The notes: a model not told the origin generated them from the sequence alone. DNA of 64,000 bases from Bradyrhizobium sp. sBnM-33 (GCF_032917945.1 NZ_CP136624.1:7750001-7814000); one strand, 5' to 3'. Shown: positions 16,737 to 25,569, counted from the stretch's first letter. Made by a program: numbers and translations.

Positions 16737-17870
16737 TCATCTCACTGCAAACCGCGTCAATGCATCCCGGTTGATCTCGATGCCGAGCCCAGGCCCGTCG
16801 GGCACGGCCACGAGACCGCCTGTGTGTTCGATCGGCTGGGTGAGGATCGCCTGGCGAATTGGATGCTCGGTCCGGTCGAACTCCAGGATCGGCTCGAGTG
16901 GCGCGAGCGAGCGCGGGGTGTGCGACGGCAGCACGGCAAGGAGTTGCAGCGATGCGGCGATCGCAATCCCGGTACCCCAGACATGCGGGTTGTACCTGAC
17001 GCCGAACGCCTCCGCCATGTCGGCGATTTTCTTGCATTCGGAAAGGCCGCCCGCCGCACAGGTATCGGGCTGGATGATGTCCATCGCGCGTGAAACCAGC
17101 ACATCGCGAAAGCCGAACCGCGTGAATTCGCATTCGCCGCCCGCGAGCGGAATCGAAATCGCCGCTTTCACCTCGCGGTACCCCGCAATGTCCTCCGGCG
17201 GCACCGGCTCCTCGAACCATCCAATGTCGTAACCCTCGATCATCCTGCCCAGACGGATCGCCGCCGTCGCATCGTAGGCGTGGTTGGCATCGACCATCAC
17301 CGCTATGCCGGGGCCGATCGCCTCGCGCACCGCGCCCGTCACGGTGGCATCTTCTTCCACGCCGAAGCCGACTTTCAGCTTCACCGCCTTGAACCCGTCG
17401 GCGACGTAGCCCGCCGCCTCATCCGGTAGATAGTGCAACGGATCGCCGGATTTGCGCCGATAGAGTCCCGTCGCATAGGCCTGCACCTGGCTGCGGCTGG
17501 CACCGCCGAGCAATTGATGGACGGGAACGCCGAAACGTTTTCCCTTGATGTCCCAGAGCGCGATGTCGATGCCGCTCAGGGCCTCGATGACGACGCCTTT
17601 CTGCCCGTGATCGCGCAGCGCGGAATAGACCTTTTGCCATAGAAAATCCGTCCGCAACGGGTCCTCGCCGACAAGCAGGGGCGCCACGCTCCCGACTGCC
17701 GCTGCGGTGATCCGCGCCGGACCGTAGCACTCGCCCCAGCCGGTCAGGCCGTCCTCGGTCTCGACCTCGACCACCATGGCAGTGCGCGTGTCGTACCAGG
17801 CGCGGGAGTAGGCAAAGGGCTGCGAGAGCTTCGCCTCAAGGAGGTGGGCCCGAACGCTCCTGATTTTCAT
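16737..17870 (-). CDS. Mandelate racemase/muconate lactonizing enzyme family protein
   Basis: A 377-residue enolase-superfamily enzyme. These form an enolate from a carboxylate substrate using Mg2+. The N-terminal capping domain (~1-125) is followed by a barrel with the KxK acid/base motif (AVKLKVGFG), then metal ligands Asp in MVDANHAYD, Glu in GWFEEPVPP and Glu in LAGGECEF, and the opposing His in NPHVWGTGI. The layout fits racemases, dehydratases or cycloisomerases, and the residues do not decide which. The last metal ligand is followed by the MR-type RFGFRDVLVSRAMDIIQPD strand. It stands alone, divergent from the PilZ gene. Confidence 0.88.
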   Translation of the reverse strand: MKIRSVRAHLLEAKLSQPFAYSRAWYDTRTAMVVEVETEDGLTGWGECYGPARITAAAVGSVAPLLVGEDPLRTDFLWQKVYSALRDHGQKGVVIEALSGIDIALWDIKGKRFGVPVHQLLGGASRSQVQAYATGLYRRKSGDPLHYLPDEAAGYVADGFKAVKLKVGFGVEEDATVTGAVREAIGPGIAVMVDANHAYDATAAIRLGRMIEGYDIGWFEEPVPPEDIAGYREVKAAISIPLAGGECEFTRFGFRDVLVSRAMDIIQPDTCAAGGLSECKKIADMAEAFGVRYNPHVWGTGIAIAASLQLLAVLPSHTPRSLAPLEPILEFDRTEHPIRQAILTQPIEHTGGLVAVPDGPGLGIEINRDALTRFAVR

Positions 17871-18081
17871 GATGCGGCTCTCCAGCGCGAGACTTCGGAT
17901 GCAGCCCGCTTGGACGCAACCATATGCGCTAAGGCCGAAAGCGAAAACCCCGTTGGTACAGCGGTCTCGTTGGCGCGCCTGTGCGTGGCCGAGATCGCGA
18001 TTGCGCCATCAGTTCGTTTCAAATTCTTCCTATCTGCAACGACTGTCCTGCCGACGCGTTGGCCTTGTGGAGGTACTCGCC

Positions 18082-18321
18082 ATGTCGATATTCGGTAGAA
18101 AACCTCGCCCCTCGCGCCGGCGAACCAACCAACCCGCATGGATGACGGTCGACGGCGGCTTCGCGGCGCGTCAGTGCACCGTCCTCGACATCTCGGAAGG
18201 CGGCGCTCGGCTGAGGTTAGAGGATCCGCAATTCGTCAGGCCGCAGTTTCAATTGAAATTCGACCGGGCCTGCAAGGTCGCCTGGAGAAAGGGCGACGTG
18301 ATCGAGATCAAGTTCGTGTAA
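18082..18321 (+). CDS. PilZ-domain protein
   Basis: A 79-residue protein consisting of little more than a PilZ-like barrel: RRTNQPAWMTVDGGFAARQC, then TVLDISEGGARLRLEDP. The DxSxxGxR-type motif (DISEGGARL) is present. The first motif of true c-di-GMP binders (RxxxR) appears as the basic SRRRTN segment but is not a clear match, so dinucleotide binding is uncertain. The start at 18082 follows GGAGG (18069-18073). Such single-domain PilZ proteins are numerous in Bradyrhizobium. Confidence 0.8.
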   Translation: MSIFGRKPRPSRRRTNQPAWMTVDGGFAARQCTVLDISEGGARLRLEDPQFVRPQFQLKFDRACKVAWRKGDVIEIKFV

Positions 18322-18412
18322 GCTGCGACCGGTCAACCCTCGCACCATAGAGCGGCCGGCGGGCGACCTGCTAGAACGGCGGGAACACCAACACCACACG
18401 CGCGGGGTATTG

Positions 18413-18766
18413 ATGACGACGGGCTGCCCATCCCTGATCGGTCTCTATCACAAACTGCGCGACGCCTGGTCGGCGGAGACGAGCAGCCAATGGCAGCCCG
18501 ACAATCCCGCGGCGGGGCAATGCTCGGTGACGGCGCTGGTGGTGCAAGCCCAACTGGGCGGCGAAATTCTGAAAACCGACGTCAACGGCGCCTGGCACTT
18601 CTACAATCAGATCGACGGGCGGCGCGTCGATTTCACGATGAGCCAGTTCGACAGCCCAATTGGGTATGATGACCTGCCAAGCAACAGGCAGGAGGCGCTC
18701 GATGACACGTCCATGAAGCAATACGAACTGCTTCTCGGACGGATTCGATCGGGGCGACTGCTTTGA
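18413..18766 (+). CDS. YunG-like protein of unknown function
   Basis: A 117-residue soluble protein beginning MTTGCPSLIGLYHKLRDAWS. The block WSAETSSQWQPDNPAAGQCS followed by TALVVQAQLGGEI, and the later HFYNQIDGRRVDFTMSQF, resembles the YunG-like family (a papain-like or transglutaminase-like small fold with conserved Cys, His and Asp: QCS...WHFYN...DFT). That fold reading is inference. A TTG three bases upstream could also start it. Reaction and substrate unknown. Confidence 0.7.
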   Translation: MTTGCPSLIGLYHKLRDAWSAETSSQWQPDNPAAGQCSVTALVVQAQLGGEILKTDVNGAWHFYNQIDGRRVDFTMSQFDSPIGYDDLPSNRQEALDDTSMKQYELLLGRIRSGRLL

Positions 18767-18774
18767 GAACCTGT

Positions 18775-18868
18775 CGCGCCTGTCCCGGGCGCGATGCAAC
18801 GCGCCAGCAATGCATCGCAGAACCGGGACTGATCATCGCGCGGCAGGTAGTGGGCCCCGGCTCTGCGG
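18775..18868. repeat. GGGCGCGATGCA...AGAACCGGGAC repeat
   Basis: GTCCCGGGCGCGATGCAACG ... GCAGAACCGGGACTGATCA ... GGGCCCCGGCTCTGCGG: an imperfect palindromic intergenic repeat. Related copies lie at 27466-27590 and 41021-41155. Confidence 0.7.
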
Positions 18869-18878
18869 CCGCCTCGAC

Positions 18879-18903
18879 TTGACATTTCTTTCCGTTTTGT
18901 CAA
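18879..18903. promoter_or_regulatory. TTGACA...TGTCAA inverted repeat upstream of the TetR gene
   Basis: TTGACA (18879-18884) and TGTCAA (18898-18903) are separated by 13 bases and end ten bases before the ATG at 18913. It could be the TetR autoregulatory site, or TTGACA could be a -35 element of a near-leaderless message. Confidence 0.35.
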
Positions 18904-18912
18904 AATCGTCAA

Positions 18913-19596
18913 ATGAGCCCGCGCACGCGCATTCTCGATGCCGCAATGCTGGTGTTTCGCCGGCACGGTTTTCGACGCTCGTCGATCGAGCAGGCGGCGG
19001 AGGCGGCCGGGCTGACGCGGCAGGCGCTCTATCATCATTTCAAATCCAAGGAAGCGCTGTTTCGCGCCGTCATTGAACGGCTGCATGAGGAGGCGCTCGC
19101 CGCCGAAATCGCCGCGGCCGGCGCTGCCGAGAAGCAAGGCGGCAGCCTCGCCGATATTCTCGTTGCGTCCGTCTCCGCCAAGCTCGGACAACTGGCCGCT
19201 TCGCTCGACGGCTCGCCGCATGTGGAGGAACTGTTCTCCGAACATCTCCTGCAGGCGCGCGACCTCTATCAGAAATATGCCACCGCCTATGCGGATCAGC
19301 TTGCCGCGACGATCACGCGCGTTTGCCGGAAGCAGAGCCTTGTTCTCAACAGTGGCATGACGCCGCGCGAGCTTGCGCGATGCGTCGAGATGGCGGTCAA
19401 CGGCACCAAATCCGCCTATCCCGCGATGCAGCCGGCCGATGCCTTCCTGAAGGATCTGGAAATCATGCTGCGCACGCTGATCGCAGGGGCTATCGACCCG
19501 GTGAAGCAGCCGCGCGCGGCCAAGCCGAACCCGGCCAAGAAGCCGGCCAAGAAATCCGACAAGGCATCCGCTCGCAAACCTGGAGATCGCAGATGA
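18913..19596 (+). CDS. TetR family regulator coupled to the molybdenum hydroxylase genes
   Basis: A 227-residue regulator. The helix-turn-helix occupies residues ~3-48 (RILDAAMLVFRRHGF, SSIEQAAEAAGLTRQALYHH). A helical ligand domain follows, then an unusual Lys/Pro/Ala-rich tail (PNPAKKPAKKSDKASARKPG) that looks flexible and basic. Its TGA overlaps the ATG of the next gene in ATGA, so regulator and enzyme are translationally coupled. It probably controls its own operon. Inducer unknown. Confidence 0.88.
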   Translation: MSPRTRILDAAMLVFRRHGFRRSSIEQAAEAAGLTRQALYHHFKSKEALFRAVIERLHEEALAAEIAAAGAAEKQGGSLADILVASVSAKLGQLAASLDGSPHVEELFSEHLLQARDLYQKYATAYADQLAATITRVCRKQSLVLNSGMTPRELARCVEMAVNGTKSAYPAMQPADAFLKDLEIMLRTLIAGAIDPVKQPRAAKPNPAKKPAKKSDKASARKPGDRR

Positions 19597-22283
19597 GCAC
19601 CATGACGATCAACGGCAAGCTCGCTCCCCTCCCCGACGATCCCGATGCGCTGCTGGTCGACGTCGTGCGCGACGCGCTCGACCTCACCGGCACCAAGCTC
19701 GTCTGCGGGGCCGGCGTCTGCGGCGCCTGCACCGTGCTGGTCGACGGCGAGCCCGCCGTGAGCTGCCTGATGCCGGCGCGCGCAGCCGCGGACAGGAACG
19801 TGACCACAGTCGAAGGCATCGGCGCCGCGCGACTTCACCCGGTGCAGAAAGCCTTCATGGCGCACGACGCTCTGCAATGCGGCTTCTGCACGCCGGGCTT
19901 CATCGTCGAGACCGCGGCGTTTCACGATTCCTGGCGCGCAGCCAAGGGAACGGCGGTGCCGTCGCGCGAGGAAATCGGGGCGGCGCTGTCGGGGCATCTC
20001 TGCCGCTGCGGCGCCTATGACGGAATCTTCCGTGCCGTGGCGGATGCCTGCGCCGGCCGCTTCGACGGCGAGGAGTTCGCTCCGCCGCGCATGGAAGCGC
20101 GCGACAAGGTGACGGGGTCGGCGAAGTATACCGTCGATATCAATCATGAAGGCCAGCTCGAAGGCGTGATCCTGCGCTCGCCGTTCGCGCATGCGCGCAT
20201 CGGTGAGCTCGATCTCACCGCCGCGCGCGCCATGCCGGGCGTGCGCGCTGCGATCTCGCTACTCGGCGACGACCGCATCGTCCGCTATGTCGGCGAACCG
20301 ATCGCGGCGGTTGCGGCCAGGGATCGCAAGACGGCGCTCGCCGCCATCGCCACCATCAAGCTCGTGAGCGAACGGCTGCCGTCGGTGATCGGGCTCGATG
20401 AAGCGCGCAGGACCGATGCGCCCGTGGTGTTCGAAAAATCCGCGCGCAAGAAGGCCGGTGACGTCTCCGAAGGCGGCGGTTCGCCGGCTTCCTGGAAAGG
20501 CAATATCCGCGGACCCTCGGCGGTGTTCTCCAAGAAGCCGAAGAAGGTGCGAAGCTGGATCGACGGCGCGCGCGCGGCGAACAATCCGCTGCTGGTGGAG
20601 GGCACCTTCCGCACCGGCACGCAACAGCATGCCTGTCTCGAGCCGCATGCGGCGGTCGCCCGTTTTGACGGCGATCGGCTCACCGTGCATGTCTCGACGC
20701 AAGCCGTGTTCCATCTGATGGAGCTGATCGCGAAGCGCTACAAGCTCGACCACGACAAGGTGCGCGTGATTGCCGATCATGTCGGCGGCGGTTTTGGTTC
20801 GAAGGCAGCCCTTGGCGTGGAAACGACCACCGCAATCGAACTGGCGCGCGAAGCCAAGGCGCCAGTGCGCGTCGCCTACGATCGGCACGAGGAGCTGTCG
20901 GTGACGGGCTATCGGCCGGCGGCGGAGATGAAGATCGCGCTGCTGCCGTCCGAGCAAGGCGAACTGAAAGCGCTTTCGCTGACCGCTTATGCTGATACAG
21001 GAGCTGCGACCAATTCAACCATCGCGGCACTTGCCCGCCTGATCTATCCCGCAGAAGGCAAGGAGCTGGCCGATTTCGACGTCATCAGCAATTTGCCGGC
21101 CGGTGCCCCCTTCCGCGGCCCCGGCGGCCCGCCAATGGCATTTGCGCTGGAGCAGGCGATCGACGAAGCGGCGCTGCGGATGAACATCGATCCGATTGCG
21201 CTACGCAAGCGCTGGGACCCTGATCCCAACCGCCAGCGGCTCTACGATTGGGCTTCGAGCCTCGAGGTCTGGCGCAACCGGAAACCGGTCGCCGCGCATA
21301 GCGGCCGTTATCGCCGCGGCGTCGGCGTCGCCACCGGCTACTGGTTCTATCTGTGGCAGCCCGGCTCCAAGGTCGAGGTCGCCGTGAAAGGCGGACGGCT
21401 GGTCGCGAGCACGGCGACGCAGGATATCGGCACCGGCACCCGCACCGTGATCGCCAGTACGCTCGCGCGCGAATTCGGACTTGAGCCGCACGAGGTCGAG
21501 GTCAGGATCGGTGATTCAAAACTGCCGGAAGGACCGGGCTCGGGCGGCAGTCGGGTGACGGCGTCGGTGATCCCACCGATGCTGCTCGCCATCGGGAAGT
21601 TGAAAGCCGCGATCCAGCAGAACGCAAAGCGGCAACCAGTCCCCGGCTCCAACGCGCCATGGCGCGAAATGCTCGCAGCATCGCCCGACCTCGCCGTATC
21701 AGGTGTGCGGCCGGAAGACTCCAGGCAGACGGCGCCGGGTGTCCAGTCGCCGCTCAAGCAGGCCGGCTTCATGGGCATGATTTTCGGCTGGATGATGCGG
21801 CGCTTTTCCAATCTTGCGATCGGTGCCGGCGTGCCGAGCTCGGTGCAAGTTGTCGAAGTCGAGATCGATACCTGGCTCGGCCACGTGCGTGTCATCAACG
21901 TGCACACCGGCATCGCGGTCGGCAGGATCGTGGCGCCGGCGCTGGCGCGAAGCCAGGCCACCGGCGCGGTCATTCAAGGCATCGGCTACGCGCTCTATGA
22001 AGCACGCGAAGTTGATTCCCGCACCGGCGACGTGCTCAGCTGCGGCATGGAGGACTACCGCATTCCCGGAATCGCCGACACGCCTGTGATCGACGTGCAT
22101 TTCGACCAGCGCGGATTCGATCACGTGCTCGGCGGCAGCGTCGGCATCGGCGAGGTCGCAACCGTGCCGACCTCGCCCGCGATCGCCAACGCCATTCACC
22201 ACGCGACCGGCGTTCGGCTGACCGAACTGCCGATCCGCCCCGACCGTCTCGTCGCCGCGCTCAAAGGGAGGGCCGCCGCATGA
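19593..22283 (+). CDS. Fused [2Fe-2S] and molybdopterin subunits of a xanthine-oxidase-family aldehyde oxidoreductase
   Basis: An 896-residue chain. Residues 1-155 are the iron-sulfur subunit: plant-type [2Fe-2S] cysteines C38, C43, C46 and C58, then the helical cluster C95, C98, C136 and C138. From ~165 to the end is the molybdenum subunit: hammerhead domain (PRMEARDKVTGSAKYTVDIN), HVGGGFGSK cofactor loop, FRGPGGPP, and the C-terminal GIGE containing the likely catalytic Glu. The family hydroxylates aldehydes or N-heterocycles using Mo, FeS and FAD. PaoA- and PaoC-type chains are normally separate; here they are one polypeptide. No twin-arginine signal was seen, so it is probably cytosolic. 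Both ends overlap neighbours in ATGA. Confidence 0.9.
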   Translation: MSTMTINGKLAPLPDDPDALLVDVVRDALDLTGTKLVCGAGVCGACTVLVDGEPAVSCLMPARAAADRNVTTVEGIGAARLHPVQKAFMAHDALQCGFCTPGFIVETAAFHDSWRAAKGTAVPSREEIGAALSGHLCRCGAYDGIFRAVADACAGRFDGEEFAPPRMEARDKVTGSAKYTVDINHEGQLEGVILRSPFAHARIGELDLTAARAMPGVRAAISLLGDDRIVRYVGEPIAAVAARDRKTALAAIATIKLVSERLPSVIGLDEARRTDAPVVFEKSARKKAGDVSEGGGSPASWKGNIRGPSAVFSKKPKKVRSWIDGARAANNPLLVEGTFRTGTQQHACLEPHAAVARFDGDRLTVHVSTQAVFHLMELIAKRYKLDHDKVRVIADHVGGGFGSKAALGVETTTAIELAREAKAPVRVAYDRHEELSVTGYRPAAEMKIALLPSEQGELKALSLTAYADTGAATNSTIAALARLIYPAEGKELADFDVISNLPAGAPFRGPGGPPMAFALEQAIDEAALRMNIDPIALRKRWDPDPNRQRLYDWASSLEVWRNRKPVAAHSGRYRRGVGVATGYWFYLWQPGSKVEVAVKGGRLVASTATQDIGTGTRTVIASTLAREFGLEPHEVEVRIGDSKLPEGPGSGGSRVTASVIPPMLLAIGKLKAAIQQNAKRQPVPGSNAPWREMLAASPDLAVSGVRPEDSRQTAPGVQSPLKQAGFMGMIFGWMMRRFSNLAIGAGVPSSVQVVEVEIDTWLGHVRVINVHTGIAVGRIVAPALARSQATGAVIQGIGYALYEAREVDSRTGDVLSCGMEDYRIPGIADTPVIDVHFDQRGFDHVLGGSVGIGEVATVPTSPAIANAIHHATGVRLTELPIRPDRLVAALKGRAAA

Positions 22284-23203
22284 CACTGACAGCCATGACC
22301 GCCACACAAGCAGCCGAATTCCGCGCCGCCGGCACCGACCTCTCCGAGCGGCGCCGCAGCGGCGTCTCATCGGGGCCGCTGATCGATATATCAGCCGCAC
22401 CCGACATGATCGGGATGCATTGGGGCACTGATGGCTCTCTGCGCCTCGGCGCCTTCACCACCATTGCCGCCATCGCTGCCGATGCACGCCTCGCGGCGGC
22501 CTATCCGGGCATCGCCGCTTCTGCGCAAGGCTTGGCGACGCCGCAGGTCCGTCATCTCGCGACCCTCGGCGGCAATCTCGCGCAACGTTCGCGCTGCTGG
22601 TATTATCGAAATCCGCACATCGCCTGTCTGAAGAAGGGCGGACCAGATTGCCCCGCGCGGTCCGGCAATCATCTCTACCACGTCGCGTTCGACCTCGGCC
22701 CCTGCGTGGCACCGCATCCCTCGACGATGGCGGCAGCGCTGCTGGCCTACGACGCGAAAGTAACGACCGACCGCAGGAGTTCGCTGACGATAGGCGATCT
22801 CCTCGGCGACGGCTCCAACGGTGCAGCCGACAACGCGCTGCAGCCGGGCGAGATCATCAAGAGCGTCACACTTCCCTCACCGCTGCAAGACGAGCGTGCG
22901 CTCTACAAGCGCGCGATCAGCCGCACCCGTGCCGAATGGCCGCTGGTCGAAGTCTGCGCCCGCGCCCTGGTGAAGGACGGCACGTTCCAGTTCATCCGCC
23001 TCGCCTCTGGCGGCATCGCCCCGGTGCCGCTGCGGCTGGCGGCTGCGGAAGCGGCGTTGCAGGGGAAGGCAGCATTCGCATCCGCCATTGCCGAGGCTGC
23101 GCAGCAGGCGAGTTCCGGTGCAAAGCCGCTGCCAATGACGGGCTATAAGCTCGATCTCTTAACGGGCGTCGTGCAGGACTTGCTGGAGCGGCTGGCGCGG
23201 TAG
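22280..23203 (+). CDS. FAD-binding subunit of the molybdenum hydroxylase, PaoB-like
   Basis: A 307-residue flavoprotein of the CoxM/PaoB type. LGAFTTIAAIAAD and ATLGGNLAQRS are the two FAD-diphosphate motifs. The segment after the second motif carries C106, C116 and C124, with C142 in GPCVAPHPS. In PaoB (YagS) an insertion at this place holds a [4Fe-4S] cluster, so this subunit may also bind one; that is inference from position. The start overlaps the previous gene in ATGA. It passes electrons from the fused FeS/Mo chain to an unknown acceptor. No XdhC/PaoD-type maturation gene follows. Confidence 0.88.
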   Translation: MTLTAMTATQAAEFRAAGTDLSERRRSGVSSGPLIDISAAPDMIGMHWGTDGSLRLGAFTTIAAIAADARLAAAYPGIAASAQGLATPQVRHLATLGGNLAQRSRCWYYRNPHIACLKKGGPDCPARSGNHLYHVAFDLGPCVAPHPSTMAAALLAYDAKVTTDRRSSLTIGDLLGDGSNGAADNALQPGEIIKSVTLPSPLQDERALYKRAISRTRAEWPLVEVCARALVKDGTFQFIRLASGGIAPVPLRLAAAEAALQGKAAFASAIAEAAQQASSGAKPLPMTGYKLDLLTGVVQDLLERLAR

Positions 23204-23223
23204 ATTTCACGCTCTTGCGTTGA

Positions 23224-23250
23224 TGGTAGATATTCCATATATTTCTACCA
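23224..23250. promoter_or_regulatory. TGGTAGA...TCTACCA operator upstream of vapBC
   Basis: TGGTAGA (23224-23230) and TCTACCA (23244-23250) flank an AT-rich 13-base centre 16 bases before vapB. The position and symmetry fit VapBC autorepression. Confidence 0.65.
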
Positions 23251-23266
23251 TGGATATGAGACGGCT

Positions 23267-23518
23267 ATGCACCTGAATATCAAGAATGATGAAGCACATA
23301 AGTTGGCAACCGAATTGGCCCAGCTCACTGGCGAGAACCTGACATCGGCGGTAACCGTGGCGCTGCGCGAACGTCTGGCTCGCGAGCGCCGACGACGCAA
23401 CACCGACAATGTCGCTGCAAGGCTGATGAAGATAGGCAGCCGATATGCAGCCTTACCCGACAACGGACGAAGTCCTGAAGAGATTCTTGGATACGACGAA
23501 AACGGCCTGCCAACGTGA
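23267..23518 (+). CDS. vapB: VapB-type antitoxin
   Basis: An 83-residue antitoxin. Residues ~1-40 resemble a PSK-type ribbon-helix-helix DNA-binding domain (MHLNIKNDEAHKLATELAQL, then SAVTVALRERLARERRRR). The C-terminal half (ARLMKIGSRYAALP, EEILGYDENGLP) would wrap the toxin; the ILGYDENGLP ending is typical of this antitoxin class. It overlaps vapC in GTGA. Autorepression at the upstream palindrome is expected. Confidence 0.9.
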   Translation: MHLNIKNDEAHKLATELAQLTGENLTSAVTVALRERLARERRRRNTDNVAARLMKIGSRYAALPDNGRSPEEILGYDENGLPT

Positions 23519-23916
23519 TCGTAATCGATAGTTCGGCAATCGTTGCGATTTTCCGCCAGGAAGATGATGCTGCGCACTATGCCCAGCTCATCGCCACCGA
23601 CGATGATCCAATCATGTCGACCGCCAACGTCGTCGAGACTTCGATCGTCCTGCGCGGGTTGAAGAAGGTCGCTCCGGACAAAGCGGAGCGATGGCTGGAT
23701 GACTTCATTGAAGCGGCGGGAATCCGGATCGAGTCGGTAACGCAGGAAATAGCGCGTGTGGCCCGATCAGCCCACGTACGATTCGGAAAAGGCACCGGCC
23801 ATGCTGCAGCATTGAACTACGGAGACTGCTTCTCATACGCCTTGGCAAAGGAAATGAACGTTCCCTTGCTTTGCAAGGGAAACGATTTTCGACTGACTGA
23901 TATTCGTATCGTCTAG
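23515..23916 (+). CDS. vapC: VapC-type PIN-domain ribonuclease toxin
   Basis: A 133-residue PIN-domain protein. The acidic active site is seen as the Asp of MIVIDSSAIVAIF, the Glu of STANVVETSIVL and the Asp of ALNYGDCFSYALAKE, with LLCKGNDF following. VapC toxins cut tRNA or rRNA when released from the antitoxin. The GTG start lies within the stop region of vapB (GTGA), giving translational coupling. GC content is lower than in the flanking metabolic genes, compatible with horizontal transfer. Target RNA unknown. Confidence 0.92.
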   Translation: MIVIDSSAIVAIFRQEDDAAHYAQLIATDDDPIMSTANVVETSIVLRGLKKVAPDKAERWLDDFIEAAGIRIESVTQEIARVARSAHVRFGKGTGHAAALNYGDCFSYALAKEMNVPLLCKGNDFRLTDIRIV

Positions 23917-23941
23917 CCGCTTCCGTCTGCACGCGCCGAGT

Positions 23942-25228
23942 TCAATGATCCTCGAACTCGTCTTCCTCGTTGACCTTGCTGTTGCCCCTGAACCAGCGCG
24001 ATATCGATTTCTTGGCTCCGAGCGATCCCGTCGAATAAGGATCGCGTGAGGCATACGGGTTGTTGCGCTGCCCGGCACGCGCGGCGACCTGCTCGCCCGG
24101 TACCGCGGCGGGCTGACAGATGGTGCGGCGGGACGGGCGGCGCATCAGGTCGACGTGGATGTGATCCTCATGATGGGAGTTGGAGCCCGGCGCCAGCACG
24201 GTGTTGAACTGCTGGCAGGCGGCTGCGTGCACATCGCGCAGAAAGCCCTGCTCTTCCGGCACGCCGCGCCAACCGCTCCTGACCGTGATGCGCCTGCCGT
24301 CGGCGAGCGTGAAGGCTGCGATGTCGAGCGCGTTGCCGAAGGCGTGCTCGGAAATATGCGCGTGCGGATTGCCATTCATGCCGCGGCAGGAATAGGCGGA
24401 GATCTGCTTGATCTCGACGACGCGCACGCCGAACCAGCGCATCGCCGCCGGCTGCACGGAATCGGCGAGCCAGCGGTCGAGCGCGGAGACGATCGGACAT
24501 GCCAGCGTCGCGGCAGGTTTCATCGAGACCTGCCCGAAGGCGCTGACGGAATTGCCTTGCGCGGGACCGAGCCGCGGCGCGGCCGGCGATGGCGAATAGG
24601 ATGGCGGCGAATAGGGCGCAGAAGACGGCGCGGTATAACGATCGCGCGGCGGATAGGATGGTGGCGCCGCATAACCGCCGCCGTGCGATGTCGGCGCGCC
24701 TTCGGACGGCAGATCGATGTCATCGTGCTGCGAGGCGACACCCGGCGCGGAGAGCGAGATCGGACCGTTCGACGGCGCGGCATAGTTCGGCTGGCGCGGC
24801 GCCGGATTCGGATAGTTTCCTGAATGGCTCCCAGGATAGTTTCCTGAAGAGTTCCCAGAATAGTTCCCTTCGGGCGGAGCCGCCGCCGGGGCGCGCGCGA
24901 TCGGCCAGCGCGGCTGATTGCCGATATTGCCGGGCGGCCGCAGGCTTTCGTCGGCAAAGCCGAAAGAGGCGATGTTTTCGCCGAGCGCCGCCACTTTCAG
25001 CGGATATTCCGCGCCGCACACGCCGGGACCGGAGATCGGATCGATCCGGACCAATTCCGGGCTCTCCTTGACCGCGCCGGACTTCAGGCAAGCAACTTCA
25101 GCCTCGGTACGCCACGGTTCGCGCTCGGCGGACTGAAAAAATCCGCGGCCACAACCCGCTAGCGAGACGAGGACGAAGGAGCCGACGAGATACAAACGAA
25201 CTCCGCGCGTCATCGCCCGCACGTTCAA
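23942..25228 (-). CDS. Extensin-like C-terminal domain lipoprotein, probable peptidoglycan peptidase
   Basis: A 428-residue protein with a lipoprotein signal (FVLVSLAGC). Residues ~45-80 are a small folded segment. A long Pro/Ser/Tyr/Asn-rich linker follows (~95-230), with repeated GNYPG/GNSSG units encoded by near-repeats at 24815-24870. The C-terminal domain of ~180 residues is the extensin-like family. It carries SEHAFGNALDIAAF and HHEDHIHVDL, which match the zinc-ligand pattern of LAS/M15-type D,D- or L,D-peptidases. It probably trims cell wall outside the inner membrane. The linker would span the periplasm or wall. An alternative ATG lies at 25213. Confidence 0.88.
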   Translation of the reverse strand: MNVRAMTRGVRLYLVGSFVLVSLAGCGRGFFQSAEREPWRTEAEVACLKSGAVKESPELVRIDPISGPGVCGAEYPLKVAALGENIASFGFADESLRPPGNIGNQPRWPIARAPAAAPPEGNYSGNSSGNYPGSHSGNYPNPAPRQPNYAAPSNGPISLSAPGVASQHDDIDLPSEGAPTSHGGGYAAPPSYPPRDRYTAPSSAPYSPPSYSPSPAAPRLGPAQGNSVSAFGQVSMKPAATLACPIVSALDRWLADSVQPAAMRWFGVRVVEIKQISAYSCRGMNGNPHAHISEHAFGNALDIAAFTLADGRRITVRSGWRGVPEEQGFLRDVHAAACQQFNTVLAPGSNSHHEDHIHVDLMRRPSRRTICQPAAVPGEQVAARAGQRNNPYASRDPYSTGSLGAKKSISRWFRGNSKVNEEDEFEDH

Positions 25229-25406
25229 CTAATTTATTTAAAGACTCTTCAACATGTTGATTTTACGATTTTTTTACCATGTTGCCGGGGCTGCCGCCTG
25301 TGGAGAGCGCGTGGATGGGCAGCAACGCTGACTTTTGGGGCCGGGAACGCTTTGCTAACCTCAAGTGTTATGTGCGGGCACGACGTGAACCCAGGGAGCC
25401 TTCCCA

Positions 25407-25502
25407 ATGGATTTCGTAAGTCCTCTCGTTAGCAGACTTGGCATTGTAACCGCGTATGTTGCATTAGCCTTCGTCGGCGCGATTGTGCTTGGCGTGTTCT
25501 AG
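25407..25502 (+). CDS. Candidate 31-residue hydrophobic small protein
   Basis: The frame starts MDFVSPLVSRLGIVTAYVAL, continues with an Ala/Val/Ile-rich helix and ends LGVF. GGGAG lies eight bases before the ATG, and a good terminator hairpin follows at 25528-25561, so it looks like a complete monocistronic unit with one membrane helix. Function unknown. Confidence 0.6.
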   Translation: MDFVSPLVSRLGIVTAYVALAFVGAIVLGVF

Positions 25503-25527
25503 ACTTCCGCGTCCAGACAATGGACCT

Positions 25528-25561
25528 AAACGCCCGGTGGCCACGTCACCGGGCGTTTTCG
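25528..25561. terminator. Rho-independent terminator, possibly bidirectional
   Basis: AACGCCCGGTG, loop GCCAC, CACCGGGCGTT followed by TTCG. The stem has about 11 pairs. It lies after the 31-residue ORF and at the 3' end of the convergent DUF2147 gene. Confidence 0.8.
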
Positions 25562-25569
25562 CGAGCCAT

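Noticed and set aside
24815-24870. Short tandem repeat as a separate DNA element
   Set aside because: It lies inside the extensin-like gene and encodes the repeated Gly-Asn-Tyr/Ser linker, so protein-level repetition explains it.
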